From: Flavobacteriaceae bacterium
Lineage (GTDB): Bacteria; Bacteroidota; Bacteroidia; Flavobacteriales; Flavobacteriaceae
Assembly (NCBI GenBank): GCA_002862805.1
Contig: PKEA01000047.1
Coordinates: 1-64,000, forward strand
Direction: 5' to 3'
Length of the DNA: 64,000 nt
Shown: positions 1 through 9,900 of the stretch, piece by piece
Layout: each line of letters opens with the position of its first letter
Position numbering within the stretch: position 1 is the first letter of the stretch
The notes under the pieces: model-generated
What the model saw: the letters and a program-made list of their open reading frames with translations, nothing else
Told to the model about the DNA's origin: nothing
Database searches by the model: none
Made by a program: the position numbers and the translations under genes

Positions 1-2
1 GT

Positions 3-1934
3 TATCCTATTTTATTAGATGTCTCAATACAACAAGGTCCTTACGCGGGAGCTAATTCAACTCAATCATATTGTACAACAGATGCAATAACCGATTTATT
101 TAGCTTGCTTGGAACTGGTGTTACAACTGGTGGAAACTGGACTTTTAATGGTGTTGCTAGAGCAAATGGAAGTTTAGACCCATCGACAGATGTATCAGGA
201 AATTATACTTATACAATCCCTGCAAGTGGTGTCTGTGATGCAACTTCTGCTACAATTACTATAACTGTAAATCAAACACCTTCAATTGTTGCAGTTTCTG
301 ATTATGAAGAATGCGATAATACTTTAGTTGATAGTGACGATACAAATGGACAAACGGTCTTTTCATTAACTACTAAAAATAGTGATGTATTAAATGGTCA
401 AACAGGTATTAATGTTACATATCATGATTTAGAATCTCAAGCTATTGCAGGAACAAATGCAATTACAACCATTCATACAGCAAATAGAATTATTTATGTT
501 CGCTTAACAAACACTTCAACTAATTGTTACGCTACAACTTCATTTAATTTGGTTGTAAACCCAAAACCTGTCGCTGTTAGTGAAATTTTTCTAAAACAAT
601 GTGATGATGATACTGATGCTAGTACAAACTTTAATTTAACTGATGCTAACGATTTTATTTCAACAGATACTAGCTTAATCTTTACTTATCATAACTCACA
701 ATCTGGAGCAAACAATAACAATGATTTAATTGCTAATGAGTTGAATCATATTGCATCAAACGGAAGTGTTATTTGGGTAAGAAGCGAAACGCCTAAAGGG
801 TGTTACAGGGTAACTAAAGTTAATTTAGTAGTGTCTACAACTCAAATTCCTGCTTCGTTTAACCCAGCTCCATTAGAAGAGTGTGATGATTATGTAGACG
901 CAACTAATTTAGCAAATGATGGTTTTGACAATTTTGATATTGAAACTGCCTTTACTCAATTAATTAAAAATGTATTCCCTGTTGGACAAAGACCTTTTCT
1001 TGAAATATCATATTACGAGTCTTACGATGATGCATTGTTAATTGTGAATCCAATTACTAATTCAACTGATTATAGAAATATAACGGCAAATGCTCAGCCT
1101 ATTTGGGCAAGAGTAGACAGTAGTTTAAATACTGATAGTGGTTGTAAGGGTATTAAAGAGCTTCGACTTGTTGTAAACCCTTTACCAGATGTGGATTTAG
1201 GTGTAAACTTTACCCTTTGTGTTGATCCTGTAACAGGAATAGGTTCTGAAATTGTAGATGCTACACCCGCAACTCCTGGAAATTATCAATATGTATGGAC
1301 TCCTTCCAACCCTAATGTTGATGCATTAGGAAATGAAAGTGCTCAATTTGATATTACACAAGCTGGTACTTTTTCAGTAATTATTTCTAATTCTACTACA
1401 GGTTGTCAAAATTTCGACAGTATAACAGCAGACTTTTCTTCTGAACCTGCTACATTTACCGCTAATGTGATAACTCCAGCTTTTTCCACAGGCTTAACAA
1501 CAATTGAATGCATTGCTACTGGTGGTTTTGGTACATATGAGTATAGTCTAAACCTTATTGATTGGCAAACTAGCCCAATATTTACAGATTTACCAAATGG
1601 AACTTACACCGCATATGTAAGAGATATTCAAGGCTGTGATATATTGTCAGTTCCTAATCTATTTGCAATAACTTATCCTAACTTTTTTACTCCAAATGGA
1701 GATGGGTATCATGATACATGGAATATAACTGATTTAGATGATACTTATAATGCTAATATTTTTATCTACGATAGATATGGAAAATTATTAAAGCAAATTA
1801 CTCCTAATGGCCAAGGGTGGAATGGAACTTTTAATGGACAGCCATTACCATCAACAGATTATTGGTTTAGAATTGAATATACAGAAAGTAACGTGAGAAA
1901 AGAATTTAAATCACATTTTAGTTTAATTAGATAA
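3..1934 (+). CDS. Type B T9SS-secreted surface protein, 3' part (partial)
   Basis: The reading frame is open from base 3, so the true start lies upstream of the window; 643 residues are visible. It is built of repeated beta-rich segments of about 80-100 residues, each opening near an 'xxxECDD' or 'CDDDTD' motif, typical of Ig/PKD-like stalks of Bacteroidetes adhesins. The last ~85 residues are a gliding-motility-associated C-terminal domain: 'NFFTPNGDGYHDTWNI', then 'IFIYDRYGKLL' and 'WNGTFNGQPLPSTDYWF'. This is the type B signal for export through the type IX secretion system to the cell surface. Unlike the adhesin at 6947-13081 it has no PorP/SprF gene directly downstream; a partner could lie upstream, outside the window. 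Function beyond surface exposure (adhesion or gliding) is inferred. Confidence 0.9.
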   Translation, partial: YPILLDVSIQQGPYAGANSTQSYCTTDAITDLFSLLGTGVTTGGNWTFNGVARANGSLDPSTDVSGNYTYTIPASGVCDATSATITITVNQTPSIVAVSDYEECDNTLVDSDDTNGQTVFSLTTKNSDVLNGQTGINVTYHDLESQAIAGTNAITTIHTANRIIYVRLTNTSTNCYATTSFNLVVNPKPVAVSEIFLKQCDDDTDASTNFNLTDANDFISTDTSLIFTYHNSQSGANNNNDLIANELNHIASNGSVIWVRSETPKGCYRVTKVNLVVSTTQIPASFNPAPLEECDDYVDATNLANDGFDNFDIETAFTQLIKNVFPVGQRPFLEISYYESYDDALLIVNPITNSTDYRNITANAQPIWARVDSSLNTDSGCKGIKELRLVVNPLPDVDLGVNFTLCVDPVTGIGSEIVDATPATPGNYQYVWTPSNPNVDALGNESAQFDITQAGTFSVIISNSTTGCQNFDSITADFSSEPATFTANVITPAFSTGLTTIECIATGGFGTYEYSLNLIDWQTSPIFTDLPNGTYTAYVRDIQGCDILSVPNLFAITYPNFFTPNGDGYHDTWNITDLDDTYNANIFIYDRYGKLLKQITPNGQGWNGTFNGQPLPSTDYWFRIEYTESNVRKEFKSHFSLIR

Positions 1935-1935
1935 G

Positions 1936-2691
1936 ATGGACGGAGTAATTAAAACATCTATAGAAAATAATATTGCAACGGTAAGTTTTTTTCACCCCGC
2001 TAGTAATTCTTTTCCTAGTTTACTACTCGCAAATTTAACTCAAGAATTAAATGTCTTGAGCGAAAACAATTCAATTAATCTAATTGTTTTGAAAAGTGAA
2101 GGTAATGGTGCTTTTTGTGCTGGAGCCTCTTTTGACGAACTTTTAGAAGTGAGTAATTTAGAAGAAGGTAGGTTGTTTTTCTCTGGCTTTGCCAATGTAG
2201 TTAATGCTATGCGTAATTGCTCAAAAATCATTATTGGAAGAGTTCATGGAAAAGCAGTTGGTGGTGGAGTAGGAATAATCTCCGCTTGTGATTATGTTTT
2301 TGCTACAAATAATGCTTCAACAAAATTATCTGAATTAGCAATTGGTATTGGTCCATTTGTAATTGAACCAGCGGTATCAAGAAAAATAGGTAAAACTGCA
2401 ATGACAGAAATGACTCTTGCTGCTACCGAATGGAAAACAGCCGAATGGGGTCTAAATAAAGGCCTGTTTACTCAATTATTTAGTTCTTTAGATGAACTGG
2501 ATAATTCTTTAAGTAACTTTGCTTTAAACCTTGCAAGTTATAACCCTGAAGCACTTACTGAAATAAAAAAAGTAATATGGGAAGGAACCGAAAACTGGAA
2601 TACATTACTTTATGAAAGAGCTGAAATATCAGGAAAATTAGTTTTATCTGATTTTACAAAAAATGCTTTACAAAAATTCAAAACCAAATGA
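1936..2691 (+). CDS. Enoyl-CoA hydratase/isomerase (crotonase) family protein
   Basis: A 251-residue crotonase-fold protein. The oxyanion-hole segments are visible as 'GAFCAGASFDELL' (about residues 57-69) and 'AVGGGVGIISACDYVFA' (about 109-125). The usual 'GGTQR' stretch after the second active-site loop is replaced by 'FVIEPAVSRKIG', so the precise reaction (hydratase, isomerase or methylglutaconyl-CoA hydratase) cannot be assigned from sequence alone. Members of this subgroup in Flavobacteria are often annotated as methylglutaconyl-CoA hydratases of leucine degradation. It starts one base after the stop of the upstream adhesin gene and overlaps the next small gene by four bases (ATGA), suggesting read-through transcription and translational coupling. 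Confidence 0.85.
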   Translation: MDGVIKTSIENNIATVSFFHPASNSFPSLLLANLTQELNVLSENNSINLIVLKSEGNGAFCAGASFDELLEVSNLEEGRLFFSGFANVVNAMRNCSKIIIGRVHGKAVGGGVGIISACDYVFATNNASTKLSELAIGIGPFVIEPAVSRKIGKTAMTEMTLAATEWKTAEWGLNKGLFTQLFSSLDELDNSLSNFALNLASYNPEALTEIKKVIWEGTENWNTLLYERAEISGKLVLSDFTKNALQKFKTK

Positions 2692-2861
2692 GTTATTTCG
2701 TAACATTACAACCTGCTACTATTGAAGAAAAAATAGCAAATGCACCTGACGAAAGTTATCAAATAGGATTAGCAATTGGCAGTTATTTGCCTTTTGTAGT
2801 TTTAATTATTATTGCCTATATAATGTACTATAGGGCTAAAAACAACAAACCTAAAGATTAA
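2688..2861 (+). CDS. Small single-pass membrane protein, hypothetical (57 aa)
   Basis: A short gene of 57 residues. Its ATG overlaps the TGA of the crotonase gene (ATGA), a classic coupled start. The product has an N-terminal polar part, one hydrophobic helix at about residues 32-48 ('YLPFVVLIIIAYIMYY') and a basic tail 'RAKNNKPKD', which predicts an inner-membrane peptide with a cytoplasmic C-terminus. Its last 11 bases overlap the 3' end of the convergent oxygenase gene. No family was recognised. The tight coupling and clean topology argue that it is real. Confidence 0.6.
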   Translation: MSYFVTLQPATIEEKIANAPDESYQIGLAIGSYLPFVVLIIIAYIMYYRAKNNKPKD

Positions 2862-3477
2862 TTTTTCTTGTTTTTAACCACCCTGTAATGCTTAATCTTT
2901 CTTGTTTTACAGGCTTTACTTCATGCTCAAGAATCTGGCTTTCAAAAACAACCATTCTTCCTTTTAATGGGTAAACCTTAATGTCATCTTCACCGTCTTT
3001 ATAAATGACTAATTCTCCGCCATATTCTGGCAACCAATCTTCATCATTTAAATAACATACTAATGATAATTTTCTACTATCATCATTTTGAAAAGTATCT
3101 AAATGTCTTTTATAAAAAGTTCCTTCAGGGTATAGTGCATAATGAAATTCTCTTTCTTGAATTCCTAAAAAACAAGTCCTATTAAGGTAATTAGTAAAAT
3201 GTTCTATTTTTTCAAAAAACGCTAATTCTTTTGCATTAGCTAGTTTTTCATCTATCCAAAAAATAAAATCACCTCTAATTGCTTTCACAATTAATTCATT
3301 GAATTGGTTTCCAATAGCAGCTTTTTTAAAATCTTCTTCATCATACTTATCAAGTAAGCTTGAACGGAGGTTTTCAACTTCTTTCATCAAAAAGAAGTCA
3401 TCAACAATACTATATTGCTGGTTTAAAAGATCGTCAATTATCTTTTCGTATTGCGGGTTCAATTGTAGATCTTCCAT
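2851..3477 (-). CDS. 2OG-Fe(II) oxygenase (prolyl 4-hydroxylase-like)
   Basis: A 208-residue cytoplasmic dioxygenase of the 2-oxoglutarate/Fe(II) superfamily. The facial triad is visible as His125 and Asp127 in 'YKRHLDTF' and His185 in 'ILEHEV', with the 2-oxoglutarate-binding Arg194 in 'ERLSITGW'. The double-stranded beta-helix core covers roughly residues 108-203. Proteins of this size and motif spacing resemble bacterial prolyl hydroxylase / SM-20-like enzymes, but the substrate is unknown. It stands alone on the minus strand, with 89 bases between it and the divergent queD. Confidence 0.85.
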   Translation of the reverse strand: MEDLQLNPQYEKIIDDLLNQQYSIVDDFFLMKEVENLRSSLLDKYDEEDFKKAAIGNQFNELIVKAIRGDFIFWIDEKLANAKELAFFEKIEHFTNYLNRTCFLGIQEREFHYALYPEGTFYKRHLDTFQNDDSRKLSLVCYLNDEDWLPEYGGELVIYKDGEDDIKVYPLKGRMVVFESQILEHEVKPVKQERLSITGWLKTRKINL

Positions 3478-3538
3478 ATTTTAAAAGTGGGCAAATATAG
3501 TGTTAAATAGCATATAAAAATTAGTAAATTTTATTTAG

Positions 3539-3546
3539 TAAATTTG
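3539..3546 (+). promoter_or_regulatory. Flavobacterial -7 element upstream of queD
   Basis: TAAATTTG fits the Bacteroidetes -7 consensus TANNTTTG and lies 20 bases before the queD start codon. No TTG was found at the usual -33 distance. The leader would be about 14 bases. Confidence 0.5.
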
Positions 3547-3566
3547 CAGTCATAATTATCTTAAAT

Positions 3567-4016
3567 ATGAGTAACATAAGAATAACAAAACAATTTACTT
3601 TTGAAACTGGCCACGCGTTATATGGATATGATGGAAAGTGTAAAAATGTTCATGGGCATAGCTATAAATTGTCAGTAACTGTAATAGGAAAACCGATAAC
3701 TGATTCTTCAAATGTAAAATATGGAATGGTTATAGATTTTACAGATTTGAAAAAAATTGTAAAAGAAGAAATTGTTGACATCTTTGATCACGCAACTGTG
3801 TTCAATCAAAACACACCACATATTGAATTAGCCAAAGAATTAAAAGATAGAGATCATCATGTAATTTTAGTTGATTATCAACCTACCAGCGAAAATATGG
3901 TAATTGACTTTGCAAAAAAAATAAAAAAACGTCTTCCGGAAAACATTAATTTATTTTCTCTTAGACTACAAGAAACTGAAACTTCATTTGCAGAATGGTT
4001 TGCTTCTGATAATTAA
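3567..4016 (+). CDS. queD: 6-carboxy-5,6,7,8-tetrahydropterin synthase
   Basis: QueD converts 7,8-dihydroneopterin triphosphate to 6-carboxytetrahydropterin, the second step of queuosine/7-deazaguanine synthesis. The 149-residue protein shows the zinc histidines His16 ('TFETGHALYG') and His29/His31 ('VHGHSYKL'), the catalytic Cys25 in 'GKCKNVHGH', a 'HATVFNQ' segment and the C-terminal 'LQETETSFAEW' with the substrate-anchoring Glu. It differs from eukaryotic PTPS in having the CxxxHxH pattern. No other queuosine genes are nearby. A strong terminator follows. Confidence 0.93.
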   Translation: MSNIRITKQFTFETGHALYGYDGKCKNVHGHSYKLSVTVIGKPITDSSNVKYGMVIDFTDLKKIVKEEIVDIFDHATVFNQNTPHIELAKELKDRDHHVILVDYQPTSENMVIDFAKKIKKRLPENINLFSLRLQETETSFAEWFASDN

Positions 4017-4051
4017 AAAAAAGCCTCAATAAAATTTATTGAGGCTTTTTA
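4016..4051. terminator. Bidirectional intrinsic terminator
   Basis: The perfect stem GCCTCAATAA / TTATTGAGGC with loop AAT is flanked by an A-run on the left and a T-run on the right. It can end transcription of both queD (+) and the PorE-like gene (-). Confidence 0.85.
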
Positions 4052-4074
4052 AATATTAACTTAATTTAACTAAC

Positions 4075-5943
4075 TTATTTTTTTACGATTAAGAATTCAC
4101 TTCTTCTGTTTTGGGCATATTCTTCTTCAGTACATTTTTTACAATCTACTTTTGGTTCGCTTTCACCAAATCCTTGACCCGTAATTCTTTCTTTAGAAAT
4201 TCCTTTAGAAATAATATACTGAACTGTAGATTTAGCTCTTCTGTCTGATAAATTCATGTTGTATTTATCTCCACCTCTACTATCTGTATGAGATTTAGCA
4301 AATATTACCATTTCTGGATATTCATTCATAACTTCAACTAATTTATCTAACTCAGCAGCTCCTTCTGCAGTAATATTACTTTTATTGAACTCAAAAAATA
4401 TTGGTTGTAAAATAACTTCTGTTTCAGTAATAATTGGCTTAATTGGTTCTAAGTTTATTACAACTGTAGACTTACCTCCTTCAGATTTTTCCATTGTTCC
4501 TACTCCATTCTCATAACCTAATCTTGAAGCTTGAACGGCGTATTCCATATCACAGTTAACCTTAAATATGCTTTCTCCATTTTCTGAAGTTTCTGACTTT
4601 CCAACCAGTTCTAATTTCTCATCAATCATTGCTACAGTAGCGCCTTGTAATAGCTTACCTGTTTTAGCATCTTTTACAGTTACAGTAGTTTCTACTCCAC
4701 AAATAGGGTCCGCAATGTAAATATTATCTACACCATCTCTATTACTAGAAAAGAAACCAACTTTGTTCTTTGTATTAAAACTAAAAGCAAAGTCATCTTT
4801 TTCAGAATTTACTGGTAACCCAAGATTCATTGGTTCAGAACTATCATTTAAATTAACTTTAAACACATCAAATCCTCCTAAACCAACTCTAGAGTCAGAA
4901 GAAAAATATAATATATTATCATCTGTTACGAAAGGGAAACTATCATTTCCTTCTGTATTAACTCGTGATCCTAAATTTTCAGGTGTTCCATAAGAATCTC
5001 CATTTACACTTACCTTCCAAATATCTTCTCCACCTAAACCTCCAGGCATATTTGAAGAAAAATATAATGTTTTTCCGTCTTTACTAATACTAGGGTTTCT
5101 TACAGAGTAGGCAACATTATTAAATGGTAATGCTTTTTTATTAGACCAAGAATCTCCTTCTTTGGTTGCTTTATAAAGATAAATTTTACCAAACTTTAAT
5201 TGTTTTTCTTTATCTTTTTCAAAGCCTTTACTTTCATTAAAACTCTCACTTGCAAAATACATTGTTGAGCCGTCAGAAGTAATCGTAGCCGGACCATCAT
5301 GCCATTTTGTATTTAAGTTATCCACAGTAGTAGCTTCACTTATTGTTTTATTTGAATTATAAGTTGCTTTATATAAATCCAAATAAGGCTCTTCGTTTAA
5401 ACCATACTCTTTTCTTGAAGTATTACGAGCACTTGCAAAATAAAGTGTATTATCATTAGTTAAAACAGCACCAAAATCAGATTTATCACTACTTATGTCA
5501 GATTTTGTTGCTCCAAATAATTTAAATTGAGAAGTAATGTCTGAAACATAATCTTGATTACCAAGAAATGTTTTTGCTCTACTATCATTTGGCTTCATAG
5601 AAGCAAAAGTTTTCATTTGCTTGTTAGCTTCAGAATAATTCCCTTCAGCTTTTAGCATTTGAGCATACTGAAAATATGTTTCAGCATCTTGTTTTTCTTC
5701 AACTAATTTAGCAAACCACTTTGTTGCTTCTTTAGTATTAAAGACATTATAATAACTATCCGCTAATTGCTTATATACATAATTATCAGCTTTGCCTTTG
5801 TCTAGTAATTTTAAATATTCTTGTGCTGCCTCAGTATATTCATATCTATCGAATAACTTGTCAGCTGCTTTTGTGTCTTTGTTTTGTGCACTTAGTATTC
5901 CACTAGCGATTACAAAACTTAAGGTGATATATAATTTCTTCAT
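4075..5943 (-). CDS. PorE-like OmpA-family protein of the T9SS surface module
   Basis: A 622-residue exported protein with signal peptide 'MKKLYITLSFVIASGILSAQ'. Order of parts: TPR-like helices (about 20-130), a WD40/PD40-type beta-propeller with repeated 'LYFSSDS/LYFASAR' blades (about 145-410), a carboxypeptidase-regulatory-like beta-sandwich (about 415-500), and an OmpA peptidoglycan-binding domain (about 510-622) with 'SHTDSRG', 'NLSDRRAKSTVQYI' and 'GFGESEP'. This order matches PorE, a T9SS component that anchors to peptidoglycan. It lies 18 bases downstream of a PorP/SprF gene and is the last gene of the adhesin-SprF-PorE operon. Flavobacteria carry several paralogues, so it is probably a module-specific version rather than the core PorE. 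Confidence 0.85.
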   Translation of the reverse strand: MKKLYITLSFVIASGILSAQNKDTKAADKLFDRYEYTEAAQEYLKLLDKGKADNYVYKQLADSYYNVFNTKEATKWFAKLVEEKQDAETYFQYAQMLKAEGNYSEANKQMKTFASMKPNDSRAKTFLGNQDYVSDITSQFKLFGATKSDISSDKSDFGAVLTNDNTLYFASARNTSRKEYGLNEEPYLDLYKATYNSNKTISEATTVDNLNTKWHDGPATITSDGSTMYFASESFNESKGFEKDKEKQLKFGKIYLYKATKEGDSWSNKKALPFNNVAYSVRNPSISKDGKTLYFSSNMPGGLGGEDIWKVSVNGDSYGTPENLGSRVNTEGNDSFPFVTDDNILYFSSDSRVGLGGFDVFKVNLNDSSEPMNLGLPVNSEKDDFAFSFNTKNKVGFFSSNRDGVDNIYIADPICGVETTVTVKDAKTGKLLQGATVAMIDEKLELVGKSETSENGESIFKVNCDMEYAVQASRLGYENGVGTMEKSEGGKSTVVINLEPIKPIITETEVILQPIFFEFNKSNITAEGAAELDKLVEVMNEYPEMVIFAKSHTDSRGGDKYNMNLSDRRAKSTVQYIISKGISKERITGQGFGESEPKVDCKKCTEEEYAQNRRSEFLIVKK

Positions 5944-5961
5944 GTTTTTGTCGCTTTATAA

Positions 5962-6882
5962 TTAGAAATATCTTGGTGAACTTGATACTTTTTTAGAGAA
6001 TTTCAAATCAAACAACAAAATAATTTCGTGTGAAGCTGGAGTTGAAACGTCTAAATCTGAAACAATATGGTCATATGCATAACCAATTCTAATGTCTGGT
6101 GTTATAGCATAATTTACCATAGCTCCAAAACTGTCATCTAATCTATAAGTTGCGCCTATTTCAAATTTCTCATTAAACAAAAAGTTTGTAGATAAATCTA
6201 AAGATGCTGGTGCACCAAATGCAGATTTCAACATAAAAAATGGTTTGAATTTAATAGATTCATTAACATCGAATACATATCCTCCAGTTAAAAAGTAATG
6301 TGAATATTCAGAACCATACTCTCTTCCATTAAAATCTAAATGTTTAGACTTTAACATATTTGGTACTGAAAACCCTAAATAATATTTATTGGTATAATAA
6401 AATAAACCAGAACCAATATTCAAATAAGCGTTACTCGTGTTCTCAGCAAAAGCTGGATCACTAGCGTCTGGTAATGTATTATAAACATCGCTATACAAAC
6501 CTACTTTATGTAAAGTAACACCAGCTTTTAAACCAAATGCTAATTTATGTTCTTCACCTAAATTTAAGGTATATGAAAAATCTCCATAGATATTATTTTC
6601 CTCAACAGGACCAATTTTATCTGAGATAACAGACAAACCTAAACCTACATTTTTACCGGCACGTGTATGCCCAAAAAATGTTCCTGTTGTTGGAGCATCT
6701 TCAATATCAACCCACTGTTTTCTATACAATAAACCCAATGATAGATTTTCCTTACTTCCTGCATAAGCAGGATTCATAACACTCATATTGTACATATATT
6801 GTGTGTAATGAGGATCTTGTTGTGAAAAGCCTTCTATTACAAAGCTTAACAATAATATCGAAACTAAATATAGTTTGTTCAT
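5962..6882 (-). CDS. PorP/SprF family type IX secretion outer-membrane protein
   Basis: A 306-residue outer-membrane beta-barrel protein with a signal peptide ending near 'VIEGFSQQDPHYTQYMYN', the family hallmark just after cleavage ('QDPHYTQYMYN...NPAYAG'). Established knowledge: SprF of F. johnsoniae is needed for secretion of the type B adhesin SprB, and PorP/SprF homologues pair with neighbouring type B cargo. Here the gene follows the 2044-residue type B adhesin by 64 bases, so it is very likely that cargo's dedicated partner. The C-terminus lacks an obvious terminal barrel phenylalanine motif beyond 'SSSPRYF', which does end in Phe. A perfect 12-bp hairpin lies just upstream. Confidence 0.9.
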   Translation of the reverse strand: MNKLYLVSILLLSFVIEGFSQQDPHYTQYMYNMSVMNPAYAGSKENLSLGLLYRKQWVDIEDAPTTGTFFGHTRAGKNVGLGLSVISDKIGPVEENNIYGDFSYTLNLGEEHKLAFGLKAGVTLHKVGLYSDVYNTLPDASDPAFAENTSNAYLNIGSGLFYYTNKYYLGFSVPNMLKSKHLDFNGREYGSEYSHYFLTGGYVFDVNESIKFKPFFMLKSAFGAPASLDLSTNFLFNEKFEIGATYRLDDSFGAMVNYAITPDIRIGYAYDHIVSDLDVSTPASHEIILLFDLKFSKKVSSSPRYF

Positions 6883-6902
6883 TTTTATTTTGATTAATTA
6901 TA

Positions 6903-6935
6903 GAACTACTCTTACTTATAAAATAAGAGTAGTTC
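6903..6935. promoter_or_regulatory. Intercistronic hairpin between adhesin gene and sprF-like gene
   Basis: The inverted repeat GAACTACTCTTA / TAAGAGTAGTTC is perfect over 12 bp with a 9-base loop. It starts 12 bases after the adhesin stop codon in the direction of transcription. No clear T-run follows on the minus strand, so it may act as an RNA processing or stability element, or as a partial terminator that sets the cargo:partner ratio. Confidence 0.6.
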
Positions 6936-6946
6936 ATAGTTGTATT

Positions 6947-9900
6947 TTATTGTTCTCTATTGATATAAACCCATCCAGTTCTTGAAGCCATGTCATTAAA
7001 TTGAATAACATAGTAGTAAGTTCCATCTGGTAATTCATTTCCGTTATTAGACTTACCTACCCATTCATTTGTATAGTTTGATTTAGAATAAACTTCTTTA
7101 CCATATCTATTAAATATTTCAACTTTTTTAACATCAAAACCAGATAAATCCCAACTATCGTTTAATCCATCTCCATTTGGAGAAACTCCTTTAGGAATAG
7201 TACAACTTTCAACAAATACAACTAATTCTCCAACTTGACTACATGAAGCATTGTTTGGAGTAAAGAAATAGGTTGTTGAACCTAAAACAGAAACATCAGC
7301 AACAGCTGGTGACCAAGTTCCGCTATATCCTTCTAGTGATTGAAGTGGTAATTGGAAATTTGAACCAACACATACTTCTACATCATTAAAAGTTGGAACT
7401 TCTTCACCATTTATAACTAATTCATACTGACTAGTTCCACTATTTATACAGTTTGTAGCATCTTGAGCAAAAGTATAAGTAATAGTATAAGTACCTGGGA
7501 AGCTTGAAGATAAATCTACTTCTCCTGTTGAAGGGTTTACAACTATATTAGAATTATTTCCAGCGAATGTTCCTCCTGTGTTAAATCCAGTAACTGACGT
7601 ATCAGGTAAAGGGTTAGAAGTGCTTGAAATACAAACTGGACTTACATATGTAAATGTTAGAACCGGATTAGTAAACACAAATGGATCAATTGTAAATGTA
7701 TATGGTTCTGAGAAACAACCTGTAATTAAATCATGAACAATCAACGTATACGTTCCAGGAGTTACGCCTGTAAAGTCAACACTTGTTTGAGTTGTTGTTG
7801 ATGTACCATTACTTAAGATATACTCATAATCTGTAACATATAATGTATAGAAACCAACATCTGAATAATCTTCTGGGTCAAGTAGTGACCAGTCTGCAGG
7901 ATCCCAAGTAACGCTTGGTAAAGTTGCAGTAGTTAATCTTCTGTAAGTATATCCAACTCCAGGAGTAAACACTGTTCCGTTGATTCCCCAAACATCTAAA
8001 ATTACATCTGTGCTATTTGATAAAGCAATTTGGTCATTGTTATTAACACCTCCACAAGTTGTAAAACTTAAATCTGGTGTAACTCCTCCTGTATTTGCAC
8101 TTGTACTTAATTTAATGACAACTACATCGTTATTAGATAAAGTTCCTGATAAAACTAAATCACATGAAGGAGCTGCATTTCCGTTAGTATACACTTTTAA
8201 CTTGTAATTACTTAGGTTAACAGTAGCTCCTGTTCCATTGTACACCTCAACATAAGTTAATGCTCCAGTAGCTGCGTCAGTAACTTCAGATATAAATAAA
8301 TCTGAAGCGGTATTTAACTGCATATTTAATGGAGATAATACTTCAAATGTTGCTGTTTGATCAGCACATGTTGGTAACGAAGTAATATCTATTGTTGGAA
8401 CAGGTACAGAGTTTACAACAATTGTAATTGTATTACCTAATGCATTATTACAAGTTCCATCATTAATATTGCTTAATAAAACAACTACATCAGCAGTAGG
8501 ATTAGGAACTGTAATTGTAGCAGAACCTGTAGCGTCTAAATCAACCGTTTGAGCAGTAGCTGTACCTATCGTATAAGTTACAGTTGCATTTGGTGTTCCT
8601 GTGATGGTAAATTCAGCATCACTTCCTAAACAAATTGAAGGGTTAACAGCAGTTAAGCTAGTAACAGTAGGTAAGGCTCTTACCACAACTGTAGATGAAT
8701 TTGTTAAAGCCGTGTTACAAGCTCCGTTATCAATATCTGATAAATTTAACACTACGTTTCCAACAGCTGGCGCCGTAACAGTAATTGTTACAATACCTGA
8801 AGCGTCAATCGGAATTGTTTGAGTAGCTCCCGTTCCTATTATATAACTTAAAGTAGTATTTGCCGAACCAGTTACAGTAAATACAGCATCCTCACCAACA
8901 CAAATTGGAGTATTTGAAGTAACATTAGTTACTGAAGGAGCCGGGTTTACTACTACAGTATAAGGTGTAAACACTGTTGCACATTGACCTGCATCTGGCA
9001 TAAATGTGTAAGTTGTTGTTTGTGTATTATCAACCGCAGGTGACCATGAACCTGTAAAGCCTTCTATAGATGTTGTTGGCAATGTAATCACATCTCCAAC
9101 ACAGAATGGGCCAACTTGAGTAAATGTTGGATTGTATACTGGGTCAACTAAAGTAATAGCAATAGCATCGTTTATTGTACAGCCATTTATTGTAAAATTA
9201 AATCCTGTATAATCTCCTGCAGGTAAATTTGAAATAATAATATCTCCATTTACATTGGCTGTATAATTAATTGGTCCTACTGGTGCCGTATCTTGTGTAT
9301 AAGAAACTCCATAAGTATCTCCTGGTGTAAATCCAGAAACAGTAATAGATCCTTCTGTACCATTACAAGTTGAAGGGTTAACTGAAACAAATGAAGGCGC
9401 AGATTGTATTGAAAAAGTAGCTGAATAATATAATCCTCCATTGTCAAGGACAAGACTGTCATCACATTGAGTAGGGTCATCATTATCTCCAGTTACATCA
9501 TAATAAACTTCAATAATATAATTACCAGGTGTATTTGTAGTTAAATCAATAGCAGAAGAAACTTCTTGCCATCTTTGATCTCCACTTGAACAAGAAGCAC
9601 CTCCTGTTGGATAAGTACCCGTTGTACATTCTTCTAGTAATGGTAAGTTTACAACTGTAAATGCTCCAGGAGCACTAGAAGCTTCATACACTCTATAATT
9701 TAATCTTGCACTACAAACATTTGAAGTAGCTGTTTTAAAAGTTCTTAATTCTGCTCCATTAAAAATTAGGTTTCCAGAAGCTTGAACATAAGTACCTAAA
9801 TCGCTATTTGGGAAAACATTCATTGCTGATCCTATAGTTTGAGAACCAGAAGTTGTATTGAAAAATTCACCGTTAGCGGTTGTATTACAATCATCTAATA

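Noticed and set aside
8601-8822. Plus-strand open frames inside the adhesin gene (also at 7980-8207)
   Set aside because: They mirror the repetitive codons of the minus-strand adhesin, have no start context or recognisable domains, and are shadows.
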